From Alcaligenes parafaecalis (GTDB lineage: Bacteria > Pseudomonadota > Gammaproteobacteria > Burkholderiales > Burkholderiaceae_B), in the NCBI RefSeq assembly GCF_026344135.1, contig NZ_JAPKNA010000005.1, forward strand, positions 1 to 64,000: a DNA stretch of 64,000 bases, written 5' to 3'. A program made the position numbers and the translations under genes. Below are positions 7,786-16,561 of the stretch, piece by piece; the first letter of the stretch is position 1, and each line of letters begins with the position of its first letter. Under the pieces are notes generated by a model. That model was not told the DNA's origin. It was given only the letters and a program-made list of their open reading frames with translations, and searched no databases.

Positions 7786-8416
7786 AATGACGGCTAACCA
7801 GCTCGCGCAACTGAATCAGCTTGCCATGAAAAAAGTGACCCGCATCGGGCAGAACCACCATGGGCAACTGATGTTGGCGTGCAAAATCCATGCCTTCCGG
7901 CAAGGGAACGACATCGTCTGTTTCACCGTGCACTAATAAGGTATCAGCAGGCGGGCTGACATCGCGGAATCGGAAACGATTGACCGCGGTGCCAGTCAGG
8001 ATGAAAGCGCTGGGCAAGCTTGCCTGGGCTTCTTGCAGACTGGCATACACTTGAGCAGCAACCGCAGTGCCAAATGAAAAACCGGCCAACATGGATGGGC
8101 CGGAGTTCCACTGCGGGAAATGCGATGGGAATTGCTCGATCAAGGCCAGCATATCGGCAGTTTCGCCGCGGCTGCTGTCGAATTCACCGGCGGATTTTCC
8201 GACACCACGGAAATCCGGACGTACGGCCAGCAAACCATGTTGAGTGGCGCTGCGCGACAAGGTTGTCACGACTTTGTTATTACGTGCCCCGCCATGCAGG
8301 GGATGGGGGTGCAGCAACAAGGCCCAACCCTTGGGCTCGCCTGCTGGCCAGTCCAGAGCACAGTCAATAACACCGGCCTGGCCGGAAAATTGGATTGTAT
8401 CTACGCGTTCAGACAT
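7766..8416 (-). CDS. Alpha/beta hydrolase
   Basis: Small alpha/beta-hydrolase-fold protein of 216 residues, cytoplasmic, no signal peptide. Visible are the oxyanion strand HPHPLHGG, the nucleophile elbow GFSFG, the acid strand LVHGETDDVVPL and the catalytic His in DAGHFFHG. This is the COG2945 type often labelled dienelactone-hydrolase-like or xaa-Pro-peptidase-like; substrate unknown. The ATG at 8416 (MSERVD) is preferred over 8434. It diverges from birA with 57 bases between starts. Confidence 0.85.
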   Translation of the reverse strand: MSERVDTIQFSGQAGVIDCALDWPAGEPKGWALLLHPHPLHGGARNNKVVTTLSRSATQHGLLAVRPDFRGVGKSAGEFDSSRGETADMLALIEQFPSHFPQWNSGPSMLAGFSFGTAVAAQVYASLQEAQASLPSAFILTGTAVNRFRFRDVSPPADTLLVHGETDDVVPLPEGMDFARQHQLPMVVLPDAGHFFHGKLIQLRELVSRHLAGLGT

Positions 8417-8473
8417 GCTCAGATCAAATATCACATAAGATTACGTTTAACTCATCCAGTGTACCGGATTGTC

Positions 8474-9343
8474 ATGAATACCTCTTCTGCATTCACTTTA
8501 CCCAGCCCTCGCGATATGGTCGCCGAGTTGCGCACGCGCTTGCCGCATTTCCCTCAGATCCGCTGGGTAGACTCCACCGAATCGACGAACGCGGATCTGC
8601 TTGCCCTGGCTCGCCAGGAGGCTGGTCCGCGTGTGCGTCCCTGGTTATTGGGTGCACATTTGCAAAGCCGTGGCCGTGGGCGTGCCGGACGCACCTGGGA
8701 AAACAGTATCGGTGCCAATCTGATGTTTTCCTGTGCTTTCGATATTTTTTTGCCGACGCGGCAATTGCCTACGCTCTCGCCGCTCTCTGGCCTGGCAACA
8801 ACTGAAGCGCTACGCCAGTTACTGGAACCGGCGGTGCGCAATCGTCTGGCCATGAAATGGCCGAATGACGTGCTGTGGGATCAGGCCAAGCTGTCCGGCA
8901 TTCTGGTGGAAGCGACCCGAGCCAGCGCAGCGCCCAGTTCCAGCGACCATCACGTTGTCATTATTGGTATAGGGCTGAATCTGCGCGAAGCTGCCATCAT
9001 CAGCCAGAACACCCAGCGCGCGATTGCTGACTGGAGCAGCATTGCTGAGCACTCGCAGCAAGCCTCCTTGGTGCGGTGTGCCGATATTGTGGCCAAGGTT
9101 GCCCAAAGTCTGTATTTGAGCCTGAACCATGTCACGGCCCACGGCTTTGCCGATCTGCCCACACGGTACGCACAGGTGGACGCACTGATTGGTCAGCAGG
9201 TTCATATCATCGACAATGGTCAGGTCCTGCACACAGGCATCGTGACCGGCATTAATACCTCGGGGCAGCTACTGTTACGTCACCCTGATGGTTCCGAACG
9301 TGCGGTAACCGTGGGCGAAGTTTCCGTTCGCGCCCAACGCTGA
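8474..9343 (+). CDS. birA: Biotin--[acetyl-CoA-carboxylase] ligase
   Basis: Makes biotinyl-5'-AMP and attaches biotin to the BCCP subunit of acetyl-CoA carboxylase and other biotin enzymes. The 289-residue product has the biotin/ATP loop GRGRAGRTW, KWPNDVLW, and the LSGILVEA strand, and ends with a small SH3-like C-terminal domain. There is no N-terminal winged-helix domain, so it is a monofunctional ligase and not the biotin-operon repressor. It is followed after 38 bases by coaX, a conserved pair in betaproteobacteria. A longer frame from 8120 runs against the hydrolase gene and is a shadow. Confidence 0.93.
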   Translation: MNTSSAFTLPSPRDMVAELRTRLPHFPQIRWVDSTESTNADLLALARQEAGPRVRPWLLGAHLQSRGRGRAGRTWENSIGANLMFSCAFDIFLPTRQLPTLSPLSGLATTEALRQLLEPAVRNRLAMKWPNDVLWDQAKLSGILVEATRASAAPSSSDHHVVIIGIGLNLREAAIISQNTQRAIADWSSIAEHSQQASLVRCADIVAKVAQSLYLSLNHVTAHGFADLPTRYAQVDALIGQQVHIIDNGQVLHTGIVTGINTSGQLLLRHPDGSERAVTVGEVSVRAQR

Positions 9344-9381
9344 TCGCTATACTGGCTCCTTTTTAGCGCTGACAACCCGGC

Positions 9382-10218
9382 ATGACCTTGCTTATCGACT
9401 CTGGCAACACCCGTATCAAATTAGGGTGGTGTCATCCTTTAACCGGCGCGCGCGAAAGCCAGCCGGTTAGCTTGCACGCGGATCAATTGGATCAATTGGC
9501 CGTTTGGCTGGAAGCGGGCCAGGCCCCGCTACAGGAGTTTGCCTGTCAAAAAGGCATGCAAGCGCTAGGCGTCAACGTGGCAGGCCCACAGGTTCAAGCA
9601 CAAATTGATGCGGCAGTCAGTCGCTTGGGCCTGGGCCCCGTGCGCTGGCTGCAAGCCCAGGAGCAGGTTTTTGGGCTGCACAATGATTATGAGCAAGCCA
9701 GCCAATTGGGCGCAGATCGCTGGGCTTCTTTATTAGGTCTGAGCGACTTGTTGGCTCATGAATATCCTGCACAGCAAGGCGCGTTGCTGATCAGCTTTGG
9801 CACGGCGACAACGATTGACCTGCTGGGCCCCGCACAAGATGGAATACGCCACTTTTTGGGTGGATCTATTCTGCCCGGACCCAGTCTGATGCTGGCGTCC
9901 CTGAAGCAAAACACGGCGCAGCTTCCTGAGGCCCACGGTCAGACAGCGGCTTTCCCTCGAAATACTCAAGCCGCTATTAGCACAGGAGTAGCAGCCGCTC
10001 AGGCAGGGGCTGTATTACGACAGTGGGAAAAAGGCCGCCAACACCTGGGGCACAGTCCATTGATCTTTGTGGCAGGTGGCGGTCGTGCACTGGCGCAGCA
10101 AGAACTGTTAGAACAATTAAGTAGCCATTGTCGCCTGCTAACTATAGAAGTCCCGGAACTCCGCGAACTGGAAACTCCCGCGCTGCGAGGACTGGCACTG
10201 TTTGCGCCCAAGCCTTGA
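9382..10218 (+). CDS. coaX: Type III pantothenate kinase
   Basis: Phosphorylates pantothenate in the first step of CoA synthesis; the type III form needs a monovalent cation and resists feedback by CoA. The 278-residue product has the phosphate loop DSGNTRIKLGW (residues 5-15), the GADRWASLLG motif carrying the catalytic Asp, the SFGTATTIDLL strand and GGSILPGP. Its partner birA lies directly upstream, so two cofactor genes are probably co-transcribed, together with the small SPOR-like gene downstream. Confidence 0.95.
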   Translation: MTLLIDSGNTRIKLGWCHPLTGARESQPVSLHADQLDQLAVWLEAGQAPLQEFACQKGMQALGVNVAGPQVQAQIDAAVSRLGLGPVRWLQAQEQVFGLHNDYEQASQLGADRWASLLGLSDLLAHEYPAQQGALLISFGTATTIDLLGPAQDGIRHFLGGSILPGPSLMLASLKQNTAQLPEAHGQTAAFPRNTQAAISTGVAAAQAGAVLRQWEKGRQHLGHSPLIFVAGGGRALAQQELLEQLSSHCRLLTIEVPELRELETPALRGLALFAPKP

Positions 10219-10360
10219 TCGAACGCACTCACTGTTAAAACAGGTTCGTACACGGCATAGCCCAAGTGACCCATCGATACGATTGGCATTAAAACGGATG
10301 AACTTAAACCCGCCTGCCCGTACAATCTCGGGTTGAACTGTATTTTTCAGGGCATCGACG

Positions 10361-10537
10361 ATGCGACTGCTTTTCATACTGATCCTGGTGGCTAACGTAG
10401 CCCTGCTGGCCTTTGGACAAGGCTTTTTTGGTACGCCCCCCAGCGAGCAAGGTCGTGAACCCCGGCAGTTTTCGCAACGCAATCAGGATGCCATTCAACT
10501 TGGCGCACCCAGTCACCCCACCCCTTCCGCACCCTGA
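10361..10537 (+). CDS. Small membrane-anchored protein resembling a SPOR-protein N-terminus
   Basis: A 58-residue frame in the coaX-galU gap: an N-terminal membrane helix (residues 1-20, MRLLFILILVANVALLAFGQ) and a Pro/Gln-rich tail. From memory, this start resembles that of longer SPOR-domain proteins found after coaX in related genera, but the peptidoglycan-binding SPOR domain is missing because the frame stops at 10537 and galU begins 18 bases later. It could be a shortened relict or a genuine small protein. No database comparison was possible. Confidence 0.5.
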   Translation: MRLLFILILVANVALLAFGQGFFGTPPSEQGREPRQFSQRNQDAIQLGAPSHPTPSAP

Positions 10538-10555
10538 GCCACGATTGACGACATT

Positions 10556-11386
10556 ATGAAACCCATACGCAAAGCTGTTTTCCCCGTCGCCGGTCTAGGC
10601 ACGCGCTTTCTGCCTGCCACGAAAGCCATGCCTAAGGAAATGTTGCCTATTGTCGACAAACCGCTGATTCAATATGCCGTCGAAGAAGCCATCGCGGCGG
10701 GTGTCACTGAATTGATCTTTATTACTGGTCGCAACAAACGGGCGATTGAGGATCACTTCGATAGTCTGCCCGAACTGGAACACGAGCTGGAAGGTAAAAA
10801 CAAGCTGGAGCTCCTGGATGCCGTCCAGAACATCATCCCCAGCCATGTGTGCTGTATCTACACTCGCCAGCCACGCGCGCTGGGCCTGGGTCATGCTGTG
10901 CTATGCGCAGCCCCTATCGTAGGCAACGAACCTTTCCTCGTGCTGCTGGCCGACGACCTGATCGACGCTACGACACCTGTCTCCAGACAACTGGTTGAGG
11001 CAGCGCATCAATACAACGGTAGTATTGTCGCGACACAAAATGTAAATAGAAATGAAACAAATAAATATGGAATTGTGTCGGGTAATTTAGTCGATTCCAA
11101 AGCGACTCGGCTTAATGGAATTATTGAAAAACCAGAACCCGAAGTAGCTCCTTCTACACAAGCCGTTGTAGGCCGTTATGTATTGGAACCGGAAATCTTT
11201 GATCACTTGCGACGCACTCAAGCAGGGGTCGGTGGCGAGATTCAATTAACGGATGGAATTGCCAGTCTTTTGGAAAGTCGTGCGGTATATGCATATGAAT
11301 ATGAAGGCACACGTTACGACTGTGGTAGCAAGGCCGGATTCTTTCATGCTACGCTTGAATTTGGTCGTAAATACCACGGACTTTAA
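10556..11386 (+). CDS. galU: UTP--glucose-1-phosphate uridylyltransferase
   Basis: Makes UDP-glucose from UTP and glucose-1-phosphate for lipopolysaccharide, capsule and osmoregulated glucans. The 276-residue product begins with the nucleotide-binding signature GLGTRFLPATKAMPKEML (residues 11-28) and has the LLADDLID metal-binding aspartates, IIEKPEP, VGRYVLEPEIF and GGEIQLTDGI. Codon use drops in GC around 11035-11120 (many AT-ending codons) without breaking the frame. It is located with waaA and waaC, which fits envelope sugar synthesis. Confidence 0.96.
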   Translation: MKPIRKAVFPVAGLGTRFLPATKAMPKEMLPIVDKPLIQYAVEEAIAAGVTELIFITGRNKRAIEDHFDSLPELEHELEGKNKLELLDAVQNIIPSHVCCIYTRQPRALGLGHAVLCAAPIVGNEPFLVLLADDLIDATTPVSRQLVEAAHQYNGSIVATQNVNRNETNKYGIVSGNLVDSKATRLNGIIEKPEPEVAPSTQAVVGRYVLEPEIFDHLRRTQAGVGGEIQLTDGIASLLESRAVYAYEYEGTRYDCGSKAGFFHATLEFGRKYHGL

Positions 11387-11478
11387 CGAGGGGCGCAGAG
11401 GGGTCCGTACGGGAAACAAGCTTAGTTGTAATTGTTGATCAAACACTGCCTGAAAACCACGCAGAGGGTCGATTTAGC

Positions 11479-11508
11479 TTGACTTACAGGTTAAATACCC
11501 CCTACGAT
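11479..11508 (+). promoter_or_regulatory. Candidate promoter of the cold-shock gene
   Basis: TTGACT (11479-11484) and TACGAT (11503-11508) with an 18-base spacer. Transcription from here would give a leader of about 125 bases before the cold-shock start, the length usual for cspA-type thermoregulated leaders. Confidence 0.4.
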
Positions 11509-11640
11509 TGGCGGTGCAGGATTTCAAGTTCGTCGAAGTTTGTTCAATACGGTATTGTTTCTAATACTCATTGCCCTGATTTTTACATCTTGACAATCTT
11601 TTTTGAGCAGATTGCTCGTCATTTTTAGGGAATGCAGGAA

Positions 11641-11850
11641 ATGCAAACAGAAACCGGTATCGTGAAATGGTTCAATAACGAAAAAGGCTACGGCTTTATC
11701 TCCCCCGACAACGGTGGCAAAGATCTTTTCGTTCACCATTCCGACATCTTGGGCACGGGCTTTAAATCCTTGGAAGAAAACCAACGCGTTTCGTACGTGT
11801 CGGCTGAAGGCCAAAAGGGTCCACAAGCTAAGAGCATCCAAAAACTGTAA
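11641..11850 (+). CDS. cspA: Cold-shock protein, CspA family
   Basis: Nucleic-acid-binding OB-fold protein of 69 residues acting as an RNA chaperone. Both RNA-binding motifs are present: RNP1 KGYGFIS and RNP2 DLFVHHSDI. The ATG at 11641 is chosen because AGGGA at 11627-11631 is then 9 bases away; the in-frame ATG at 11632 would have no spacing to it. The A/T-rich upstream region of 254 bases suggests a long regulated leader. A strong terminator follows 27 bases after the stop. Which csp paralogue this is cannot be told. Confidence 0.93.
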   Translation: MQTETGIVKWFNNEKGYGFISPDNGGKDLFVHHSDILGTGFKSLEENQRVSYVSAEGQKGPQAKSIQKL

Positions 11851-11875
11851 ATCGATTTCGATCAGTTTTTAGATC

Positions 11876-11908
11876 TCAAAAAAGCCCGCTTATGCGGGCT
11901 TTTTTATT
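11876..11908. terminator. Bidirectional intrinsic terminator after the cold-shock gene
   Basis: AAAAAAGCCCGC and its inverse around a TTAT loop, followed by a T run. It is symmetrical enough to end leftward transcription of waaA as well. Confidence 0.85.
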
Positions 11909-11997
11909 TAACTTGATTCAAATCAAGACAAGCTGTCTACAACACGCCACAAATATCAAAACGCGTAAAAACCAAATACTTATTAACTAATAAGAAT

Positions 11998-13332
11998 CTA
12001 CGTATTTGAATCGCGAATTTGCGCCAGTCCAGAAAGAACACGTTGCACCGCGCCCTCATGCATCTGGACCCAATGCAAACCCGCATCGGCCATCTTGTGA
12101 TGCCGGGCCGGATCATCCACCAGCTCCACTGCCTGCTGTAGTGCCAAGGCCGGCGTACTAGCGCGTATGGCGGCCCCTGCCTGCATGGCATCTTGCATCG
12201 CCTGGGCGAAATTATGAGTATGCGGGCCCACAATAACGGGCACACCAACAGCACAAGCCTCGATAAAGTTCTGTCCGCCCAAAGGCTGGAAGCTGCCCGC
12301 CACGATCGCTACCCGCGCCATGCCGTAATACCAGTGCATTTCACCAATGGTATCGCCTAGCAGGACATCCACTTCACGGCACGCCTGAATGGCACTGGTA
12401 CTGGTATCGCCCTGCTCCAGCAGCTCACTACGTCGCACCGAACGCAATCCGAGCTGGTTCAAATAATCAGCAGCTTCGTCAAACCGCTCTGGGTGTCGTG
12501 GAATCAAGACGAACAGTACCGGGCTATGCAACTCGCTACCATGTTCACGTTCGCGACGCAGGTAATGGGCGATGGCATCCGTGAAGTCAGCGTGTTCGGT
12601 CTCGCGCGTACTGGCGATCACAACCACGCGCCGTCCCAGTGCACTGGCAAAGCCTCGGCCACGCTCAATCTTGTCTTGCGGCAACACCACATCAAACTTC
12701 AAATTGCCGGACACTCGCACACCCTGCGCGCCAGCCAACTCCAAACGCTGGGCATCAGCCAGGCTTTGGGCGTAAATCAGCTTGAAAGAGCGATAGGCTC
12801 TGCGCATCACCGAACCGGCTTTCAGACTGGTACGCAGGGCATTTTCGGAAAATCGGGCACTGGCCAGCATCATGGGGACGCCTTGACGCTGCGCAGTGGC
12901 CAGCAAGTTGGGCCACACTTCACGTTCGATCAGCACGCCAGCACAAGGACGGTAATGGGCAAAAAAACGCCGTACCGAGCCTGGAAAGTCGTAAGGCAGC
13001 CATTGCTGCAACAATTGACCACTGGCAATCTCGGCCGCAAACGCATTCGCACCTTCGGTACGACCCGTCACTGTCATATGCGTCAGCAAGACCGTCTCGC
13101 CCTGATCCAGCAAGGCACGAATCAAAGGCTGGGCAGCCCGCGTTTCACCGAGACTAACCGCATGAACCCACACCGGTGCTTTTTCAGGGGCTGGCAGGGC
13201 ACCATAAAAGCCAAAACGGGGGCCCGACAGTACCTGCCACTCACCACCTGCTCGACGGGCACGCAAACCCATCCAAGCCATCAAGGCTGGAGCCAGAATG
13301 CGAATAGAGGCGGTATAAAAAAATCGGTTCAC
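11998..13332 (-). CDS. waaA: 3-deoxy-D-manno-octulosonic acid transferase
   Basis: Inner-membrane GT30 glycosyltransferase that adds Kdo to lipid A precursors (lipid IVA), the first core step of LPS. The 444-residue product has an N-terminal hydrophobic anchor (residues 1-25), the acceptor-side catalytic motif VHAVSLGETRAAQPL with its Glu, IEREVWPNLL, and the donor-side motifs STRETEH, FVLIPRHPERF and GGQNFIEACA. Whether it adds one or two Kdo residues cannot be read from sequence. It is read leftward 185 bases after waaC, with the waaC terminator between them, so it has its own promoter. Confidence 0.94.
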   Translation of the reverse strand: MNRFFYTASIRILAPALMAWMGLRARRAGGEWQVLSGPRFGFYGALPAPEKAPVWVHAVSLGETRAAQPLIRALLDQGETVLLTHMTVTGRTEGANAFAAEIASGQLLQQWLPYDFPGSVRRFFAHYRPCAGVLIEREVWPNLLATAQRQGVPMMLASARFSENALRTSLKAGSVMRRAYRSFKLIYAQSLADAQRLELAGAQGVRVSGNLKFDVVLPQDKIERGRGFASALGRRVVVIASTRETEHADFTDAIAHYLRREREHGSELHSPVLFVLIPRHPERFDEAADYLNQLGLRSVRRSELLEQGDTSTSAIQACREVDVLLGDTIGEMHWYYGMARVAIVAGSFQPLGGQNFIEACAVGVPVIVGPHTHNFAQAMQDAMQAGAAIRASTPALALQQAVELVDDPARHHKMADAGLHWVQMHEGAVQRVLSGLAQIRDSNT

Positions 13333-13415
13333 CCGCGAAGCCTCGGTACGAAATCAACAGCAGCTAAGCCAGGCTTAGCGATGTCGGGAAGAAAGACAGA
13401 AGATGCGGTGGAGCA

Positions 13416-13452
13416 GAAAAAAGGCCTGCGCCCAAGCGGGGCCGCAGGCCCC
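13416..13452 (-). terminator. Intrinsic terminator of waaC
   Basis: On the minus strand GGCCTGCG (13443-13450) pairs with CGCAGGCC (13423-13430), with three further G-C pairs in the loop, and runs into six T residues. Confidence 0.8.
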
Positions 13453-13517
13453 TTAGCACCGCGTATTGTAAGCACAAAGCCTGCTCACAAAAAAACGAAT
13501 TGACCGTGACAGTCAAA

Positions 13518-14519
13518 CTAGCTTTTTTGTGACGCTAGCGAGACCCCTTCAGGCGCTGTTGTCCGACCCAGCGCCTGATCGATGGCACAGAGTACGGTTT
13601 CAGCCGAAGGAGGATGCCCGCGTTCGCCCAGACTGGCTGTATAGGCCGAGCCTTCCAAGGGAGTACGCACAGGCGTGGATGCTTTATAGATACCGATAGT
13701 GGGACGACCCAAACCGGCCGACAAGTGCGTCAAACCACTGTCCAGCCCCACCATGACTTGCGCACCGGCCAATTGCAAGGCGATAGGCGTCAAATCCATC
13801 CTGGGCATTACCTGAGCCTGAGCACGGCCTGCAATCAATGCCTCGGCTCGCTCTGACTCGGCGGGGCTGCCTGCCAGCAATCGCAATGCCATCCCTTCAC
13901 CCTGCAAACGATCAAACACCTGTTGCCAGTTCTCCGGCTCCCAGAGCTTATCGTCCCGGCTGGCCGAGGGCATGATGATGGCGTAAGGATCCTCATCCTT
14001 GGGCGCTTGCGCCGCCAGACCCTGCAAACCAAAGTCCGGTGCACCGTCAAACTGATAACCAAAGGCCGAGGCTGCCAGGCTGCGCTGACGAAACACGGCA
14101 GGCTGCCAGAAGCCGACACGATGGCGCACATCATAAAAAAGCGAGGCCAATGGCTCACGCGCGGACTTCCAGTCCAGACCATGACGACGACCTTTGGTCT
14201 GCCGCACCAGCCAGATGGATTTCATCAGGGCCTGCATATCCAGAACCACATCGTATTGACGCGATTGCAACTGCTCACGCAGTACGGCCCTTTCCTGACG
14301 CGTCTGCGCAGACCACCATTGTTTGCGCCAGCGCCGGTGTGCGACCGGGATCACTTCATTTACGGCTGGATGCCAGCCAGGAATCTGGGCAAAGCTCTCT
14401 TCTACGAGCCAATCAATCTGTGCACCGGGCACATGGCGTGCAATGTCCGAGATCGCTGGCAGCATATGCACCAGATCTCCCAATGAGGACGTACGCACAA
14501 TCAATATCTTGCAAGTCAT
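13518..14519 (-). CDS. waaC: Lipopolysaccharide heptosyltransferase I
   Basis: GT9 enzyme that transfers the first L,D-heptose from ADP-heptose to Kdo of LPS at the cytoplasmic face of the inner membrane. From ATG 14519 the product has 333 residues and begins KILIVRTSSLGDLVHMLPA, the family N-terminal signature; the donor-binding half has IIMPSASRDDKLWEPENW, and VGLDSGLTHLSAGLGRPT near residue 270. An upstream in-frame ATG at 14552 would add 11 residues and is less likely. It diverges from the LysR gene. Confidence 0.92.
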   Translation of the reverse strand: MTCKILIVRTSSLGDLVHMLPAISDIARHVPGAQIDWLVEESFAQIPGWHPAVNEVIPVAHRRWRKQWWSAQTRQERAVLREQLQSRQYDVVLDMQALMKSIWLVRQTKGRRHGLDWKSAREPLASLFYDVRHRVGFWQPAVFRQRSLAASAFGYQFDGAPDFGLQGLAAQAPKDEDPYAIIMPSASRDDKLWEPENWQQVFDRLQGEGMALRLLAGSPAESERAEALIAGRAQAQVMPRMDLTPIALQLAGAQVMVGLDSGLTHLSAGLGRPTIGIYKASTPVRTPLEGSAYTASLGERGHPPSAETVLCAIDQALGRTTAPEGVSLASQKS

Positions 14520-14642
14520 GGGCGAATTATAGTGGTGGCCGCGTCCAATCAAACAAAGATGCCGAAAAATATCCGTCTGCTCTCGCTCTGCGCCTCAAGA
14601 GCCATCAGGCATAATAAGACTGCCTATTTTCTGGACCGGAAC

Positions 14643-15542
14643 ATGATTGATCTCAAACAGATCGAAGCCTTTGTATGGGTTGCCGAGCTTGGCGGTTTCC
14701 GGGCGGCTGCCGAAAAACTCAACACAACCCAACCGTCTATCTCTCAGCGCATCGCTGGGCTGGAATCCAGCCTGGAGCTGCGCTTGTTTGATCGGGGCGC
14801 CCGGGGCATCAAACTGACCGACAAAGGTCAGGAGCTCCTGTCGCACGCCCAGCGCATGCTGGACTTGCGCACCGAGATGCTGCGCGCAGCCAAAGAGCAG
14901 AATGCCATTCGCGGACTGCTGCGTTTGGGCGTGGCTGAAACCATCGTGCAAACCTGGTTGCATGAACTGATCGACAAGCTGCATCAAGAATACCCGGCCT
15001 TGGTGATCGAGATCCATGTCGACACCACCAGCGTGCTGCGTCAGCAACTGGCCAGCTTCCAGATTGATATGGCCATGATTGTGGGCGTAGGCCAAGACCC
15101 TAAAGAACAGTGCATTCGACTTTGCGCTTATCAGTTAGGCTGGGTCGCCAGCCCGGACTTGAAGCTGCATGGGCGAAAAGTCAGCGTTTCAGAACTAGGG
15201 GTTTACCCTGTAATCACCTACCCTTCCGGTAGCGTTCCTTACCTGGCCACACGCGAAGCCCTGCTGCGTGCTGGCGTCAAATCCCCACGTATTTTTGGCA
15301 GTGCATCGCTAAGCACTATCGTGCAAATGACACGTCATGCCATGGGTCCCAGCGTGCTGGCTCCCGAGGTCATAAAAGACGAGCTTTCCGAGGGAAAACT
15401 GCGTCTTTTGAAAGTGGATCAGCCTTTGCCTGCCATCGAATTTTTTGCCTGTTGGATGGACTCGCCGGACAGCCATATTGCCCGAGTCGTTGCCAATCAC
15501 GCGCAAGAAATCGCGCAACAATACGTGCAGTCCGATAAGTAA
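14643..15542 (+). CDS. LysR-family transcriptional regulator
   Basis: 299 residues: winged helix-turn-helix at 1-60 (FRAAAEKLNTTQPSISQRI as recognition region) and a LysR substrate-binding domain from about 90 to 295. It faces away from waaC and reads in the same direction as the hydro-lyase, TRAP transporter, DUF2848 and amidase genes, 98 bases before the first of them, so it probably controls that cluster in response to the transported substrate or an intermediate. LysR regulators usually lie divergent from their targets; here it is co-directional. The ATG at 14643 fits the normal LysR N-terminus (MIDLKQIEAFVWVAE). Confidence 0.88.
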   Translation: MIDLKQIEAFVWVAELGGFRAAAEKLNTTQPSISQRIAGLESSLELRLFDRGARGIKLTDKGQELLSHAQRMLDLRTEMLRAAKEQNAIRGLLRLGVAETIVQTWLHELIDKLHQEYPALVIEIHVDTTSVLRQQLASFQIDMAMIVGVGQDPKEQCIRLCAYQLGWVASPDLKLHGRKVSVSELGVYPVITYPSGSVPYLATREALLRAGVKSPRIFGSASLSTIVQMTRHAMGPSVLAPEVIKDELSEGKLRLLKVDQPLPAIEFFACWMDSPDSHIARVVANHAQEIAQQYVQSDK

Positions 15543-15640
15543 TCCTTATGGCCTAGGATTCAAACATACGATTGGACACACATTATCTGATCGGTTGCAA
15601 TCCGAGGCTGTGATCAACCCCCTTTGTGCGAGTGGTCATC

Positions 15641-16444
15641 ATGAACCTGCAAACCCTGCCTGTGCTGGCGCCCGAGGCTGAAAAATGCCGCGAGCTGATT
15701 CGTCAAGAAACCCATACTGGTCCTACCGCAGGACTGGCCGCAGGCTATGTGCAGGCCAACCTGATGATTCTGCCTAAAGACTGGGCCGATGAGTTCTTGC
15801 TGTTTTGTCAGCGCAACCCCAAACCCTGCCCTTTATTGGCAGTGACGGAACCCGGCCAGTTTCAGGTTCCCACCCTGGGTGGCTCGATTGATCTGCGCAC
15901 GGACTTCCCTCGTTACCGTGTCTGGCAGAACGGCGAGCTCAGCACTGAGCCTCTGAACATTGAAGATGTCTGGCGCGATGATCTGGTGTCCTTTCTGATT
16001 GGCTGCTCCTTCTCGTTTGAAGAAGCGCTGCTGGCCGACGGAATTGATGTGCGCCATATCAGTGCAGGTGTGAATGTGCCCATGTATCGCAGTTCGATCC
16101 AGACCCAGGGCACGCAGCGTTTGGCTGGCCCTCTGGTGGTATCGATGCGCCCCATGCGTGCCGCTGATGCCATCCGTGCGATTCAGATCACCTCGCGCTT
16201 TCCGTCCGTGCACGGTGCCCCGGTTCATATCGGCGACCCGTCCCTGATCGGAATCAGCGATCTGCAACACCCCGACTATGGCGATGCAGTGCCAGTCGGC
16301 CCCGACGAATTACCCGTTTTCTGGGCTTGCGGCGTTACCCCTCAAGCCGTCGCCGCCCAGGCCAAGCCGCAGTTTTGTATCACGCATGCCCCTGGCCATA
16401 TGTTGATTACGGACCTGCCCAACACACGGCTGGCCGCGCTGTAA
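15641..16444 (+). CDS. DUF1445 (UPF0317) putative hydro-lyase / D-glutamate cyclase-type protein
   Basis: 267-residue cytoplasmic protein of the DUF1445 family, recognised from DLRTDFPRYRVWQNGEL, FLIGCSFSFEEALL, VPMYRS and GPLVVSMRPM. In the family, the mammalian homologue DGLUCY cyclises D-glutamate to 5-oxo-D-proline; bacterial members are mostly labelled putative hydro-lyases without proven reaction. The C-terminal segment PVFWACGVTPQ and ITHAPGHMLITDL is also characteristic. The in-frame GTG at 15626 is an alternative start. It is followed after 117 bases by a TRAP receptor, so it probably acts on what that transporter brings in. Confidence 0.85.
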   Translation: MNLQTLPVLAPEAEKCRELIRQETHTGPTAGLAAGYVQANLMILPKDWADEFLLFCQRNPKPCPLLAVTEPGQFQVPTLGGSIDLRTDFPRYRVWQNGELSTEPLNIEDVWRDDLVSFLIGCSFSFEEALLADGIDVRHISAGVNVPMYRSSIQTQGTQRLAGPLVVSMRPMRAADAIRAIQITSRFPSVHGAPVHIGDPSLIGISDLQHPDYGDAVPVGPDELPVFWACGVTPQAVAAQAKPQFCITHAPGHMLITDLPNTRLAAL

Positions 16445-16452
16445 GCAAGTTT

Positions 16453-16475
16453 TGACCGGCACAAAAAACCGGTCA
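16453..16475 (+). promoter_or_regulatory. Hairpin between the hydro-lyase and dctP genes
   Basis: TGACCGG and CCGGTCA flank a 9-base loop with six A residues, 9 bases after the hydro-lyase stop. No T run follows, so a processing or stability element is more likely than a terminator. Confidence 0.4.
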
Positions 16476-16561
16476 CCCCTTTGGTTTCAATATGCAGCTC
16501 CCTGCCAACCAGAGAGCGCACTCTATCAACCATACCGCTGGACCGCTATTAGGAGCACCTT

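Noticed and set aside
8120..8473. N-terminal extension of birA by 118 codons
   Set aside because: It overlaps the divergent hydrolase gene and has no similarity to a BirA helix-turn-helix domain; the start at 8474 gives the normal length.
12493..13503. 336-codon plus-strand frame over waaA
   Set aside because: Runs antisense to a complete waaA and through the waaC terminator; no protein features.
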